From CAZKMM01 sp964592965 (GTDB lineage Bacteria; RBG-13-61-14; DRUE01), in NCBI GenBank assembly GCA_964592965.1, contig CAZQJX010000007.1:1-38400 (forward strand): a stretch of DNA of 38,400 nucleotides. Reading direction: 5' to 3'. Of the stretch, positions 25,201 to 32,468 are shown piece by piece. The first letter of the stretch is position 1, and every line of letters starts with the position of its first letter. The position numbers and the translations under genes were made by a program. A model generated the notes under the pieces. It had not been told where the DNA came from. It ran no database searches and saw only the letters and a list, made by a program, of their open reading frames with translations.

Positions 25201-25430
25201 AAAAATGCCAGAACATTGACCCGAACTTCAGAGATGTTGAGGATAAAGTTAATGAGCTTCGTGCCCGAATAAGTGGAGCACCTAAGGAGATGCCGAGCGC
25301 ACCGAGTAGAGAGGAAGTTAGCTGGGAGAGCGCAGCGCTTGAGGAGCCAGAAGCTGAGCAGGCTCAGGAAGCTCAATCTGAGGAAAAAGGAGAAAAGAAG
25401 AAAAAAGGCAAAAAAATCGGCTATGTCTAG
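22212..25430 (+). CDS. large TPR protein with acidic Pro/Glu/Ala-rich middle
   Basis: 1072 residues, no signal peptide or membrane helix. Residues 1 to about 295 contain roughly seven TPR units (for example GQIQKAIREYLKVLEIDKKD, GFYSKAIAIYKHILELEPD). Two isolated TPR-like modules follow (LTEADVYLKYGLRDKALTHV near 370; EEAEFFVHQGLEEEALRVYL near 560). Between and after them are long acidic, Pro/Ala/Val-rich stretches without predicted fold, one holding four copies of a seven-residue repeat. A last TPR block lies at about 890-1010 (YDLGIAYKEMGLYNDAIQEF, CHYERGKYEQAIEEY). The C-terminus is Lys-rich. This architecture is common in Deltaproteobacteria; function unknown. It is 15 bases from the ExeA-like ATPase gene, which also ends in an acidic tail, and just ahead of pilB, so a scaffold for pilus or secretion assembly is a reasonable inference. 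Confidence 0.85.
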   Translation: MAKDKDKLINSAQRLAQRGQIQKAIREYLKVLEIDKKDVKAHQRLGDLYLKIKKKDEAVKHYQEAAKHYVKTGFYSKAIAIYKHILELEPDREDVILSTADLYQRMGMVGEAMNLYQKVAGFYENDGRLKEALDIYRKMAELDPRNVGVLTKLAELYYKNGLKKEGYDVFKRALEELKEQNRFEEYVRLMERLAKADPDNLENLKELAEIYIRRKVYDRAYAVLTRIYQKAPDDVKALSQLAQVCVKLERKEEAIVRFKELAKAYQSQGLRQRAREALQRVLELDPNDPLAKKAVGATAPASEPEPEEEVVELEEEVPEVLEEEAEAGIEELDEAVEEEEAVITAPAEPEEEAPEHLSPEQIQEHLTEADVYLKYGLRDKALTHVKIVLKVDPENIEALKRLKNIELEKKNQKGAIDVLRQIASIAKKKNDWQALKESAEEILKLIPDDKDATSWLVEAEEGLKKPKEPEVEVVAEEPEIIAEEPEVIAEEPEVIAEEPEVIEEAQPETAPAVIEEEEFPEVIEEEAPSEAEAPQEAKAPEEEVVEEVVISGRPAQPQDFSEEIEEAEFFVHQGLEEEALRVYLEILQKDPTNKQALKRVKELEEIIEKKKAEAKPEEAIPAPAPSPERARAGEEEIAEEAPAVVEEIPAEIEQEVPVEVEEMPEVIEEEVVVEAPSEAEEAIPSQAPEAVEEAELEEEIPAQQAQAEQPAPEAEEIVEEQVAPEAVEEVAPPEIEEEPVVEEEIPAPSEQAEEIPAVEQEEIGAQEAVEEAEPAPVLEAEEVPSAPEAPPVVLEAEAERPAEQEPPAPSAQQTILEEKPAKPSFEKAPEEVPTQTPPPPAEDFFSAEEEGVFDLAAELEKEDLGPAPEVEGLSTSEKYSFEDMFKEFKEGVSKVVSEEDGATHYDLGIAYKEMGLYNDAIQEFKTALKAGFRPADCYLMIGLCHYERGKYEQAIEEYEKGLTASEISDKEKSAFFYELGQAWMGLGDTQRALKMFEKCQNIDPNFRDVEDKVNELRARISGAPKEMPSAPSREEVSWESAALEEPEAEQAQEAQSEEKGEKKKKGKKIGYV
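23634..23717 (+). repeat. four tandem 21-bp units in the TPR gene
   Basis: Four consecutive 21-base units encode AEEPEII, then AEEPEVI three times (residues 475-502). Units differ at synonymous sites, so the repeat is old or selected at protein level, but copy number could vary between strains. Looser EEPEVIEE-like versions continue on both sides. Confidence 0.85.
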
Positions 25431-25445
25431 TAGCGGGGGCAGGAG

Positions 25446-26534
25446 ATGGACTATCTAGAATTTTACGGTTTGGAAGAGGAACCTTTTGGTCAGGCACCTA
25501 ACTTAAAATTTTTCTACAACAGTCCCCAGCATGCACGGGCTATGCTGAGGCTGATGTATGTTGCGGATACAATGAAGGGGCTGGCTGTGCTTTTGGGAGA
25601 AATAGGCACAGGAAAAACCATTTTAGCCAGAAGAATGCTTGATAATCTTCCAGAAGAAGAGTATGAATCCGCGCTTTTGGTCATTATCCACTCTCAGATT
25701 ACTGCTGACTGGCTCCTAAACCGCATTGCCCGCCAGCTGGGCATAGAAAATCCGCCGCCAGAAAAGCTCAAGCTTTTAAATCAGCTTTATAACCGTTTGA
25801 TTGAGCTCAATGAGCGTGGGAAAAAGGCGGTGGTTTTAGTAGATGAGGCGCAGATGCTCCGTAGCAAAGAGATTATGGAGGAGTTTCGTGGACTATTAAA
25901 TCTGGAGATGGATGGCAAGCTAATAACTTTTATCTTTTTTGGACTTCCTGAGCTGGAGGAGCATCTTCATCTGGACGAGCCCCTTGCGCAAAGGGTTGCG
26001 GTCAAGTGCAGGCTGGAGAGTTTTAATCGGGACTCAACTGAGGGATACATAAACCACCGCCTGCGAATGGCAGGAGCCAAAACCCAACTTTTTACCAAAG
26101 ACGCTATAGATTTAATCCATCAATATTCCCGAGGCATTCCCCGGCTAATTAATACCATCTGCGATAATTGCCTTTTTGAAGGGTACCTTCTTAAGAAAAA
26201 AGCGGTGGATGCCAATTTGGTAAAAATTATTGCCACAGACCTTGGTCTAACTATAAAAAGAGCCAAAGCAGAGCAGAGAGAGCAAGCAGAAAAGGAAGAG
26301 GAATTTATTGAGGAGAGGGAGCTGGAAGGATTTGCCCAAGATGAATCTACTGAGGCGGAGCTGGAGCGGGCAATGAGCGAAGCGGGTTTAAGCGAGGCTA
26401 AAGGAGAAGAAACAGAGGAGCTTGCTCCACCTGCTCAGCCATCTCCCACTCCTGCTCCTTCCGAAAAAGAAGAAAAATCAGAGGAAGATGCGGAAATAGA
26501 TGAGCTTTTAGACAAGCTGGATGAAAATCAATAA
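25446..26534 (+). CDS. ExeA/GspA-like AAA ATPase
   Basis: 362 residues. The start MDYLEFYGLEEEPFGQAPN is the typical ExeA N-terminus. Walker A is GEIGTGKT (51-58), Walker B VVLVDEAQ (128-135), followed by LRMAGAKTQLFTKDAIDLIHQYSRGIPRLINTICD, the sensor-2/winged-helix part. In Aeromonas, ExeA works with ExeB to place the type II secretin through peptidoglycan, using an outside peptidoglycan-binding domain. Here there is no membrane helix or such domain; an acidic Glu/Pro tail from about 270 replaces it. So the protein is cytoplasmic and may drive a pilus- or polymer-related process. AGGAG directly touches the ATG and GGGGG lies seven bases before it, an unusual arrangement; the conserved N-terminus fixes the start. 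Confidence 0.85.
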   Translation: MDYLEFYGLEEEPFGQAPNLKFFYNSPQHARAMLRLMYVADTMKGLAVLLGEIGTGKTILARRMLDNLPEEEYESALLVIIHSQITADWLLNRIARQLGIENPPPEKLKLLNQLYNRLIELNERGKKAVVLVDEAQMLRSKEIMEEFRGLLNLEMDGKLITFIFFGLPELEEHLHLDEPLAQRVAVKCRLESFNRDSTEGYINHRLRMAGAKTQLFTKDAIDLIHQYSRGIPRLINTICDNCLFEGYLLKKKAVDANLVKIIATDLGLTIKRAKAEQREQAEKEEEFIEERELEGFAQDESTEAELERAMSEAGLSEAKGEETEELAPPAQPSPTPAPSEKEEKSEEDAEIDELLDKLDENQ

Positions 26535-26609
26535 ATTTAAAAATTTTCCGAAAATAAAATCAAAGCTTTTAGTTTTGAATCTGGCAAGCTACTAACTGCG
26601 TCAAATATA

Positions 26610-26630
26610 TTGAAAAGCTTGGATTTTCAA
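26610..26630. repeat. inverted repeat upstream of the pilB promoter
   Basis: TTGAAAA-GCTTGGA-TTTTCAA, a perfect seven-pair inverted repeat, 21 bases before the -35 box. It has no T run, so it is more like a regulator-binding site than a terminator. A second one, AAGCAA-TT-TTGCTT, lies in the promoter spacer. Confidence 0.35.
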
Positions 26631-26651
26631 AAGAGATGGGGGAAAATTGCC

Positions 26652-26680
26652 TTGACAAGCAATTTTGCTTGGCTTAACAT
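26652..26680 (+). promoter_or_regulatory. sigma-70-type promoter of the pil operon
   Basis: -35 TTGACA (26652-26657), 17-base spacer, -10 TAACAT (26675-26680). The spacer contains the inverted repeat AAGCAATTTTGCTT, a possible operator. The leader of about 27 bases carries GAGG eight bases before the pilB ATG. No -24/-12 (sigma-54) sequence is visible here. Confidence 0.65.
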
Positions 26681-26713
26681 AATTTTAAGAAAAATAATTC
26701 CCGAGGAAAAAGA

Positions 26714-28411
26714 ATGGCTGAAAAACTTGGCGAGCTTTTAGTAAGAGAGAATTTAATCACGCCTGCTCAGCTTCAAAAGGCTCTGGAAGAGCAGAAACGA
26801 AGTGGTGGCAGGCTTGGAGCCAATCTTTGTAAGCTTGGGTTTATTAAAGAGGAACAGCTCACTGAATTTTTAAGCAAGCAGTATGGAGTTCCAGCGGTAA
26901 ACCTCAAGGAGTTTGACATAGACCCGGAAGTAATCAAGCTCATTCCAGAAGAGGTGGCAAGAAAGCATATGGCAATTCCTATTAACCGCTCGGGCAACAC
27001 GCTCATTGTGGCAATGGCGGACCCGAGCAATATATTTGCTCAAGATGATATAAAGTTTTTAACTGGCTACAATGTTGAGGTGGTTGTTGCACCAGAAAAC
27101 GCCATCAAAGAGGCAATAGACAAATACTATGAGCAGGGCGAAAACCTTGAAGAAGTTCTCGGCGACCTTGAAAATATAGATATTGAGCTGAGCGAGGAAG
27201 AGGAAGAGGTTAATATTGCTGACCTTGAAAAGGCAAGTGAGGAAGCACCTGTTATTAAGCTGGTCAACCTCATTCTCACTGATGCTATTAAAAAGAACGC
27301 TAGCGATATACACATTGAACCTTATGAAAAAACCTTCCGAGTAAGATACCGCATTGATGGTGTTCTTTACGAAGTGCTCAAACCGCCGATGAAAATGAAA
27401 AATGCTATCATCAGCAGAATCAAAATTATGAGCGGTATGGACATTGCCGAGCGAAGGCTTCCCCAAGATGGAAGAATTAAAATTAAGTTGGGAAAAGACC
27501 GGGAAATGGACTATCGTGTCTCGGTCATTCCCACCCTTTTTGGAGAAAAAGTTGTTCTCCGACTTTTAGATAAATCTAATCTCCAGCTGGATATGACCAA
27601 GCTCGGCTTTGATGAGGAACAGCTCAAGCTTTTTAAAGAGGCAATCAGCAGACCTTATGGAATGGTTTTAGTTACCGGACCGACAGGGAGCGGAAAGACC
27701 ACCACGCTTTATTCTGCGCTTAGTGAGTTGAACAAGCCTGAGGTGAATATCTGCACCGCGGAAGACCCTGTTGAATACAACCTTATGGGAATCAATCAGG
27801 TGCAGATGCACGAAGAGATTGGGCTAAACTTTGCAGCTGCACTCCGCTCATTTTTGCGTCAAGACCCGGATATTATTCTGGTGGGAGAGATTCGTGATTT
27901 TGAGACCGCAGAGATTGCGGTTAAAGCTGCTCTTACTGGGCACTTGGTTTTATCCACCCTTCACACTAATGATGCTCCCAGCACTGTTAACCGATTGCTC
28001 AATATGGGCGTTGAGCCGTTCTTGGTGGCAAGCTCGGTTAACCTGATTCTGGCTCAGCGACTGGTAAGGAAAATCTGTCCAGAATGCAAGGAGCCTGTTG
28101 ATATCAACCCGCAGGTGCTCATTGATATGGGTATGGACCCAGAGCTGGCAAAAGACACTGTGGTTTATAAAGGCAGGGGTTGTTATAACTGCAACAACAC
28201 CGGCTATAAGGGAAGAATTGCGGTTTATGAGGTGATGATGCTTTATGAGGAGCTTAAAGATATGATTCTTAACGGTGCCAGCGCAGCTGAGCTTAAGCGA
28301 GAGGCAATCAGGCTGGGTATGAAAACAATGCGAATGAGCGGTCTTGATAAAATCCGTCAGGGAATAACAACCCCAGAAGAGGTGGTAAGAGTAACCGCAG
28401 CAGACTTTTAA
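26714..28411 (+). CDS. pilB: type IV pilus assembly ATPase PilB
   Basis: Powers pilus extension at the inner-membrane base. 565 residues. The N-terminal T2SSE_N/MshEN domain has two half-motifs, KLGELLVRENLITPAQLQKA (4-23) and RLGANLCKLGFIKEEQL (33-49), which resemble the c-di-GMP-binding motifs of MshE-type ATPases. The ATPase core holds Walker A GPTGSGKTTT (322-331), the Asp box (CTAEDPVEY), Walker B region (ILVGEIRDFETAEIA) and His box (STLHTNDA). A zinc site is formed by CPEC (455-458) and CYNC (490-493). It begins the pilB-pilT-pilC-pilS-pilR operon, with its own promoter. GspE is the alternative, but the neighbour PilT makes PilB nearly certain. Confidence 0.96.
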   Translation: MAEKLGELLVRENLITPAQLQKALEEQKRSGGRLGANLCKLGFIKEEQLTEFLSKQYGVPAVNLKEFDIDPEVIKLIPEEVARKHMAIPINRSGNTLIVAMADPSNIFAQDDIKFLTGYNVEVVVAPENAIKEAIDKYYEQGENLEEVLGDLENIDIELSEEEEEVNIADLEKASEEAPVIKLVNLILTDAIKKNASDIHIEPYEKTFRVRYRIDGVLYEVLKPPMKMKNAIISRIKIMSGMDIAERRLPQDGRIKIKLGKDREMDYRVSVIPTLFGEKVVLRLLDKSNLQLDMTKLGFDEEQLKLFKEAISRPYGMVLVTGPTGSGKTTTLYSALSELNKPEVNICTAEDPVEYNLMGINQVQMHEEIGLNFAAALRSFLRQDPDIILVGEIRDFETAEIAVKAALTGHLVLSTLHTNDAPSTVNRLLNMGVEPFLVASSVNLILAQRLVRKICPECKEPVDINPQVLIDMGMDPELAKDTVVYKGRGCYNCNNTGYKGRIAVYEVMMLYEELKDMILNGASAAELKREAIRLGMKTMRMSGLDKIRQGITTPEEVVRVTAADF

Positions 28412-28438
28412 TAAAGTCTGCTTTAAGGAGGGATAAAT

Positions 28439-29545
28439 ATGCCGAACTTGCATCAGCTACTTAAAGTAATGATAGAAAAAGGAGCTACTGACCTTCACAT
28501 CACTACCGGTTCACCTCCTCAGCTTCGGATAGATGGAAGGCTGGTTCCGCTCAAAAGTCCGCCTTTGACTGCTCCGGAGACCAAACAGCTCTGCTATTCC
28601 ATTCTCACTGATTCGCAGAAGCAGAAATTTGAAGAAAATAATGAGCTTGACCTCAGCTTTGGCGTGAAAGGATTGAGCAGATTTCGTGCCAATATCTTTA
28701 TGCAACGGGGAGCGGTAGCTGGAGCTTTTCGTGCCATTCCTTTCAGGATAAGGGGATTTGATGAGTTGGGCATTCCGCCAGTTGTGCAAACTCTTTGCGA
28801 CAAGCCCCGTGGATTGGTGCTGGTCACAGGACCAACAGGCAGTGGCAAAAGCACCACTCTCGCTGCAATGATAGATAAAATTAATTCGGAAAAGCACCTT
28901 CATATCATCACCATAGAAGACCCAATTGAGTATCTACATCAGCATAAAAACTGCATAGTTAACCAGAGAGAGGTTGAAGCAGATACCAAAAGCTTTAAAA
29001 CCGCGCTTAAATATGTTCTTCGTCAGGACCCGGATGTGGTGATGATAGGAGAGATGCGAGACCTTGAAACAATAGAGGCAGCACTTACTATATCAGAAAC
29101 AGGGCACTTGGTTTTTGCCACTCTGCATACCAACTCTGCGGTTGAGACCATTAACCGTATTATAGATGTGTTTCCTAGCTATCAACAGCCACAGGTTCGC
29201 GCTCAACTCAGCTTTGTTCTGCAAGGAGTGCTTTGTCAGGCTCTTATCCCCAAGGCGAGCGGAAGCGGGCGGGTCTTAGCTATGGAGATAATGATACCCA
29301 ACGCAGCTATCCGCAACCTTATTCGTGAAGATAAAATCCATCAGATTTATTCAGTGATGCAAGTAGGACAAGAAGCGCATGGAATGCAAACAATGAACCA
29401 GTCGCTGGCTAATCTTTACCTGCGCCGTCTTATCACTTATGAAGATGCTCTTGGATTCAGCTCTGACCCAGAGGAGCTCAAAATGCTTATTGAGCATGGA
29501 GGCAGAAGACCAATGAAGCCAGCGGGTCCAAGACAAAGGGCATAA
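28439..29545 (+). CDS. pilT: type IV pilus retraction ATPase PilT
   Basis: Drives pilus disassembly, needed for twitching and DNA uptake. 368 residues. The start LHQLLKVMIEKGATDLHIT is PilT-typical; Walker A GPTGSGKST (131-139), Asp box TIEDPIEYLH, Walker B VVMIGEMRDLETIEAAL, His box ATLHTNSAVETINRIID. The retraction-specific AIRNLIRE motif appears as NAAIRNLIREDKIHQI near residue 282. The short N-terminus without MshEN domain separates it from PilB. GGAGG lies before the ATG, 27 bases after pilB. Confidence 0.96.
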   Translation: MPNLHQLLKVMIEKGATDLHITTGSPPQLRIDGRLVPLKSPPLTAPETKQLCYSILTDSQKQKFEENNELDLSFGVKGLSRFRANIFMQRGAVAGAFRAIPFRIRGFDELGIPPVVQTLCDKPRGLVLVTGPTGSGKSTTLAAMIDKINSEKHLHIITIEDPIEYLHQHKNCIVNQREVEADTKSFKTALKYVLRQDPDVVMIGEMRDLETIEAALTISETGHLVFATLHTNSAVETINRIIDVFPSYQQPQVRAQLSFVLQGVLCQALIPKASGSGRVLAMEIMIPNAAIRNLIREDKIHQIYSVMQVGQEAHGMQTMNQSLANLYLRRLITYEDALGFSSDPEELKMLIEHGGRRPMKPAGPRQRA

Positions 29546-29572
29546 AGGATACTTTAGCGGAAGGAGGGGAAA

Positions 29573-30799
29573 ATGCCTAAATTCGTCTGGGAAGGAAGAA
29601 CCTCCAGCGGAAAGATTATGAAGGGGACGATGGAAGCGCCCAATGTTGAAGCGGTAATGGCTCAGCTCCGTCGCCAGAACATAACGCCCTTTCCAGAAAA
29701 GATTAAGGAGAAAAAAGGCATTGACTGGAGTATGTCTATTACCATTGGAACTGGCGTGACTGAAAAAGACCTTGTCGTCTTTACAAGACAGTTCGCAACA
29801 ATGATTGATGCTGGTCTTCCGCTCGTGCAGTGTCTTGATATTCTCGGCAGAGAGTCTCCCAATCCTGCTTTTCGTAAGATTCTCAATTCTGTTAAGGAAA
29901 GTGTTGAAGCTGGTAGCAGTTTAGCGGATGCTTTAAAAAAGCATCCAAAGGTATTCAGCGAGTTGTATGTCAATATGGTAGCTGCCGGGGAGGCAGGCGG
30001 TATTCTAGACACGGTTCTCAACCGTCTTGCAACCACTATTGAAAAAAGCGAGGCACTCAAGCGCCAGATTAAGGGCGCAATGATATATCCGGTGATTACC
30101 ATTATCGTTGCTATTTTAGTGGTGGCAATTTTAATGGTGTTTGTTATTCCGAGATTTGCGGAACTCTTCCACGATATGGGTGCGGAACTGCCCAAGCTTA
30201 CCCAATATGTGGTTAAGATGAGCAATTGGATGGCAAAGCAGTTTGGCTGGGCATATATCCTTGGGTTTTTTGGCGGGATTTTCGGCATAATTACCATAAT
30301 GAACCGCAGACCTCAAACCCAGCTTATCTTGCATAAGATTTACCTTGCTCTTCCTGTTCTTGGAGATGTTATCAGAAAAAGTGCGGTTGCTAGCTTTACC
30401 CGTATTCTCGGCACCCTGATATCCAGCGGTGTGCCAATTATGGACGGGCTGGATATAGTTGCACGCATCTCTGGCAACAAAGTTGTTGAAGGTGAGCTTA
30501 AAAAGGTCAAACAGGCAATCAGCGAGGGAAAAACCCTCTCCGAGCCTCTTCGTGAAAGCAAGGTTTTTCCAGCTATGGTGGTGCAGATGATTGGAGTAGG
30601 TGAGCAAACAGGGGCGCTGGATGCTATGCTCCAAAAAATAGCTGATTTTTATGAGCAGGAGGTAGATGAAGCAGTCGCCACTCTCACCAGCCTTTTGGAG
30701 CCAGCAATTATGATTTTCCTTGCTGTGGTTGCCGGTGGAATTGTTATTTCAATGTATCTGCCTATCTTCTCGCTGGCAAGCGTGGTTGCTGGCGGATAA
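29573..30799 (+). CDS. pilC: type IV pilus inner-membrane platform protein PilC
   Basis: Forms the membrane platform turned by PilB and PilT. 408 residues with two GspF domains: each has a cytoplasmic helical part (FTRQFATMIDAGLPLVQCLD; FTRILGTLISSGVPIMDGLD) followed by membrane helices. Membrane segments lie at about 170-190, 222-243 and 376-400. The N-terminus FVWEGRTSSGKIMKGTMEA is typical. AAGGAGGGG precedes the ATG; the gene lies 27 bases after pilT and 10 before pilS. Confidence 0.96.
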   Translation: MPKFVWEGRTSSGKIMKGTMEAPNVEAVMAQLRRQNITPFPEKIKEKKGIDWSMSITIGTGVTEKDLVVFTRQFATMIDAGLPLVQCLDILGRESPNPAFRKILNSVKESVEAGSSLADALKKHPKVFSELYVNMVAAGEAGGILDTVLNRLATTIEKSEALKRQIKGAMIYPVITIIVAILVVAILMVFVIPRFAELFHDMGAELPKLTQYVVKMSNWMAKQFGWAYILGFFGGIFGIITIMNRRPQTQLILHKIYLALPVLGDVIRKSAVASFTRILGTLISSGVPIMDGLDIVARISGNKVVEGELKKVKQAISEGKTLSEPLRESKVFPAMVVQMIGVGEQTGALDAMLQKIADFYEQEVDEAVATLTSLLEPAIMIFLAVVAGGIVISMYLPIFSLASVVAGG

Positions 30800-30809
30800 A
30801 ATTTAATGA

Positions 30810-32468
30810 ATGGCAGTTGCAAACCGCGAGCCAAATATAGAATATCTTAACAGGCTCAAGTGGAGCCTATTTTTCCGTATAGTTATCGTTAGTATCATCT
30901 TATTGTCTGTTGTTGGATTCCATCTTCACGAGGAGCGAGCTTTTTTTATTCCCAATCTTATTGCTCTTTATTTTCTGGTAGGATTTTCATATTTTCTCAC
31001 CCTAATTTCCCTTCTTTTGATTAAAAGAATTCGTCGTCCAATTTTGCACGGCTATCTTCAGGCTTTTTGGGAAGTAATTTTTGCCAGCGGTCTTATCTAC
31101 TTGACCGGTCTTTGGGAGAGCTTTTTTGCTCTTTTATATGTTCTTGCCATAATCATTGCCAGCATATTGCTTTTTAGAAATGGAGCTTTTTTCTCTGCTA
31201 CTTTATCTGCTGTTTTATACGGGGTTTTGGTATTTGGGGTTAAATATCATTTTCTTCCCGGTTATTTTACGCCGGATGAAGTGCCGGAAGCGGTTGAACT
31301 TTTGCAAAGATATTTTTATTATTTGTTTGCCTTCTTTGCCTCTGCGGTTTTATCTACTTTTCTAGCAGAGCAAATCCGGCGAACCCACAAGGAGCTGGAC
31401 GAAGCAAGAATTGACCTAACAAAGCTGGAAGCACTTAATGAAGCCATTGTTCATTCCATTAATTCTGGTCTGGTCATTCTCAACCCTTTGGAAAAGGTGG
31501 TTTTTATCAACCCTGTTGCCGAGAAACTTCTTGAAAAAAACAAAAGCGAAATTCTGGGAAAAACCTTAAACGAGATTTTCGGCGAGCAAATAGAAAAGCT
31601 AAAAGAGATAGAAGAAGCGAAATCAATGCGAATCATTCATCAAACTTCTTCAAACAAGGAGCTGATTTTGGACTGCTCCTGGCACAGGTTAAAAACCCCG
31701 AACGGTGATTATCTAGGCAAGCTGGTGGTCATTAACGACATTACTCAACTTGAGCAGATGCATCAGAAGCTGAGAGTGGCTGACCGTTTGGCAGTGGTTG
31801 GACAGCTGGCAGCAGGAATTGCTCATGAGATAAGAAACCCTCTTGCTGCTATCAGTGGGTCGGTTCAGCTTTTAAAAAAGGAGCTGACACTAGAAAGCTC
31901 TCAAGCTAAGCTTATGGACATTGTTCTTCAAGAGGCAGAAAGGCTAAACAAGCTCATCACTGACTTTCTCCTATATGCCCGTCCCACTCCTAAAAGTATT
32001 GAAGAGATAAAGCTGGATGCACTTTTTACAGACCTTGCCCGCATGGCTATGCTCAATCATCCTCAAATAAAATTGGCTTTAAGCCTAGAAAAAGATATAA
32101 TTGTTTATTCAGACCCGAGACTGATTGAGCAAATTTTCTGGAATCTGGTCAACAATGCCATTGAAGCAATGGACGGAAAAGGTGAGTTAAAAATTTCCGC
32201 AGGAAAAGGCATAAAAGATTCTCAAAGAGCTGTTTGGTTTGAAGTTGCGGACAGTGGCTGCGGTATTGCTAAGGAGCATCTTTCTAAAATTTTTGACCCA
32301 TTTTTCACCACCAAAGAGCACGGCAGCGGTCTCGGACTCAGCACGGTCTGGAGAATAGTCCAAGAGCTGGGAGGAGAAATTCAGGTAAACAGCGAGCTGG
32401 GCAGAGGGACGAAGTTTTACATCTGGCTACCTGAGCATCCCCAAAAAGTCAGGGAGGCGGAAAATTGA
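30810..32468 (+). CDS. pilS: PilS-type membrane sensor histidine kinase
   Basis: 552 residues. Six hydrophobic segments fill about residues 20-190, the arrangement of Pseudomonas PilS, which reads pilin levels in the membrane. A PAS domain (about 205-315; LEALNEAIVHSINSGLVIL) follows, then HisKA with His339 in GIAHEIRNPLAAISGSVQLL and an HATPase_c domain (NLVNNAIEAM, DSGCGIA, GSGLGLST). The stop overlaps the pilR start by four bases. It should phosphorylate PilR. A competing ATG at 30806 leads to a 14-codon dead end, so 30810 is used; no clear ribosome-binding site is seen, suggesting coupling to pilC. Confidence 0.92.
   Translation: MAVANREPNIEYLNRLKWSLFFRIVIVSIILLSVVGFHLHEERAFFIPNLIALYFLVGFSYFLTLISLLLIKRIRRPILHGYLQAFWEVIFASGLIYLTGLWESFFALLYVLAIIIASILLFRNGAFFSATLSAVLYGVLVFGVKYHFLPGYFTPDEVPEAVELLQRYFYYLFAFFASAVLSTFLAEQIRRTHKELDEARIDLTKLEALNEAIVHSINSGLVILNPLEKVVFINPVAEKLLEKNKSEILGKTLNEIFGEQIEKLKEIEEAKSMRIIHQTSSNKELILDCSWHRLKTPNGDYLGKLVVINDITQLEQMHQKLRVADRLAVVGQLAAGIAHEIRNPLAAISGSVQLLKKELTLESSQAKLMDIVLQEAERLNKLITDFLLYARPTPKSIEEIKLDALFTDLARMAMLNHPQIKLALSLEKDIIVYSDPRLIEQIFWNLVNNAIEAMDGKGELKISAGKGIKDSQRAVWFEVADSGCGIAKEHLSKIFDPFFTTKEHGSGLGLSTVWRIVQELGGEIQVNSELGRGTKFYIWLPEHPQKVREAEN

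Noticed and set aside
26581..26602. TGGCA...CTGC as a sigma-54 promoter before pilB
   Set aside because: GG and GC are 13 bases apart instead of 10, and a good sigma-70-type promoter lies downstream.
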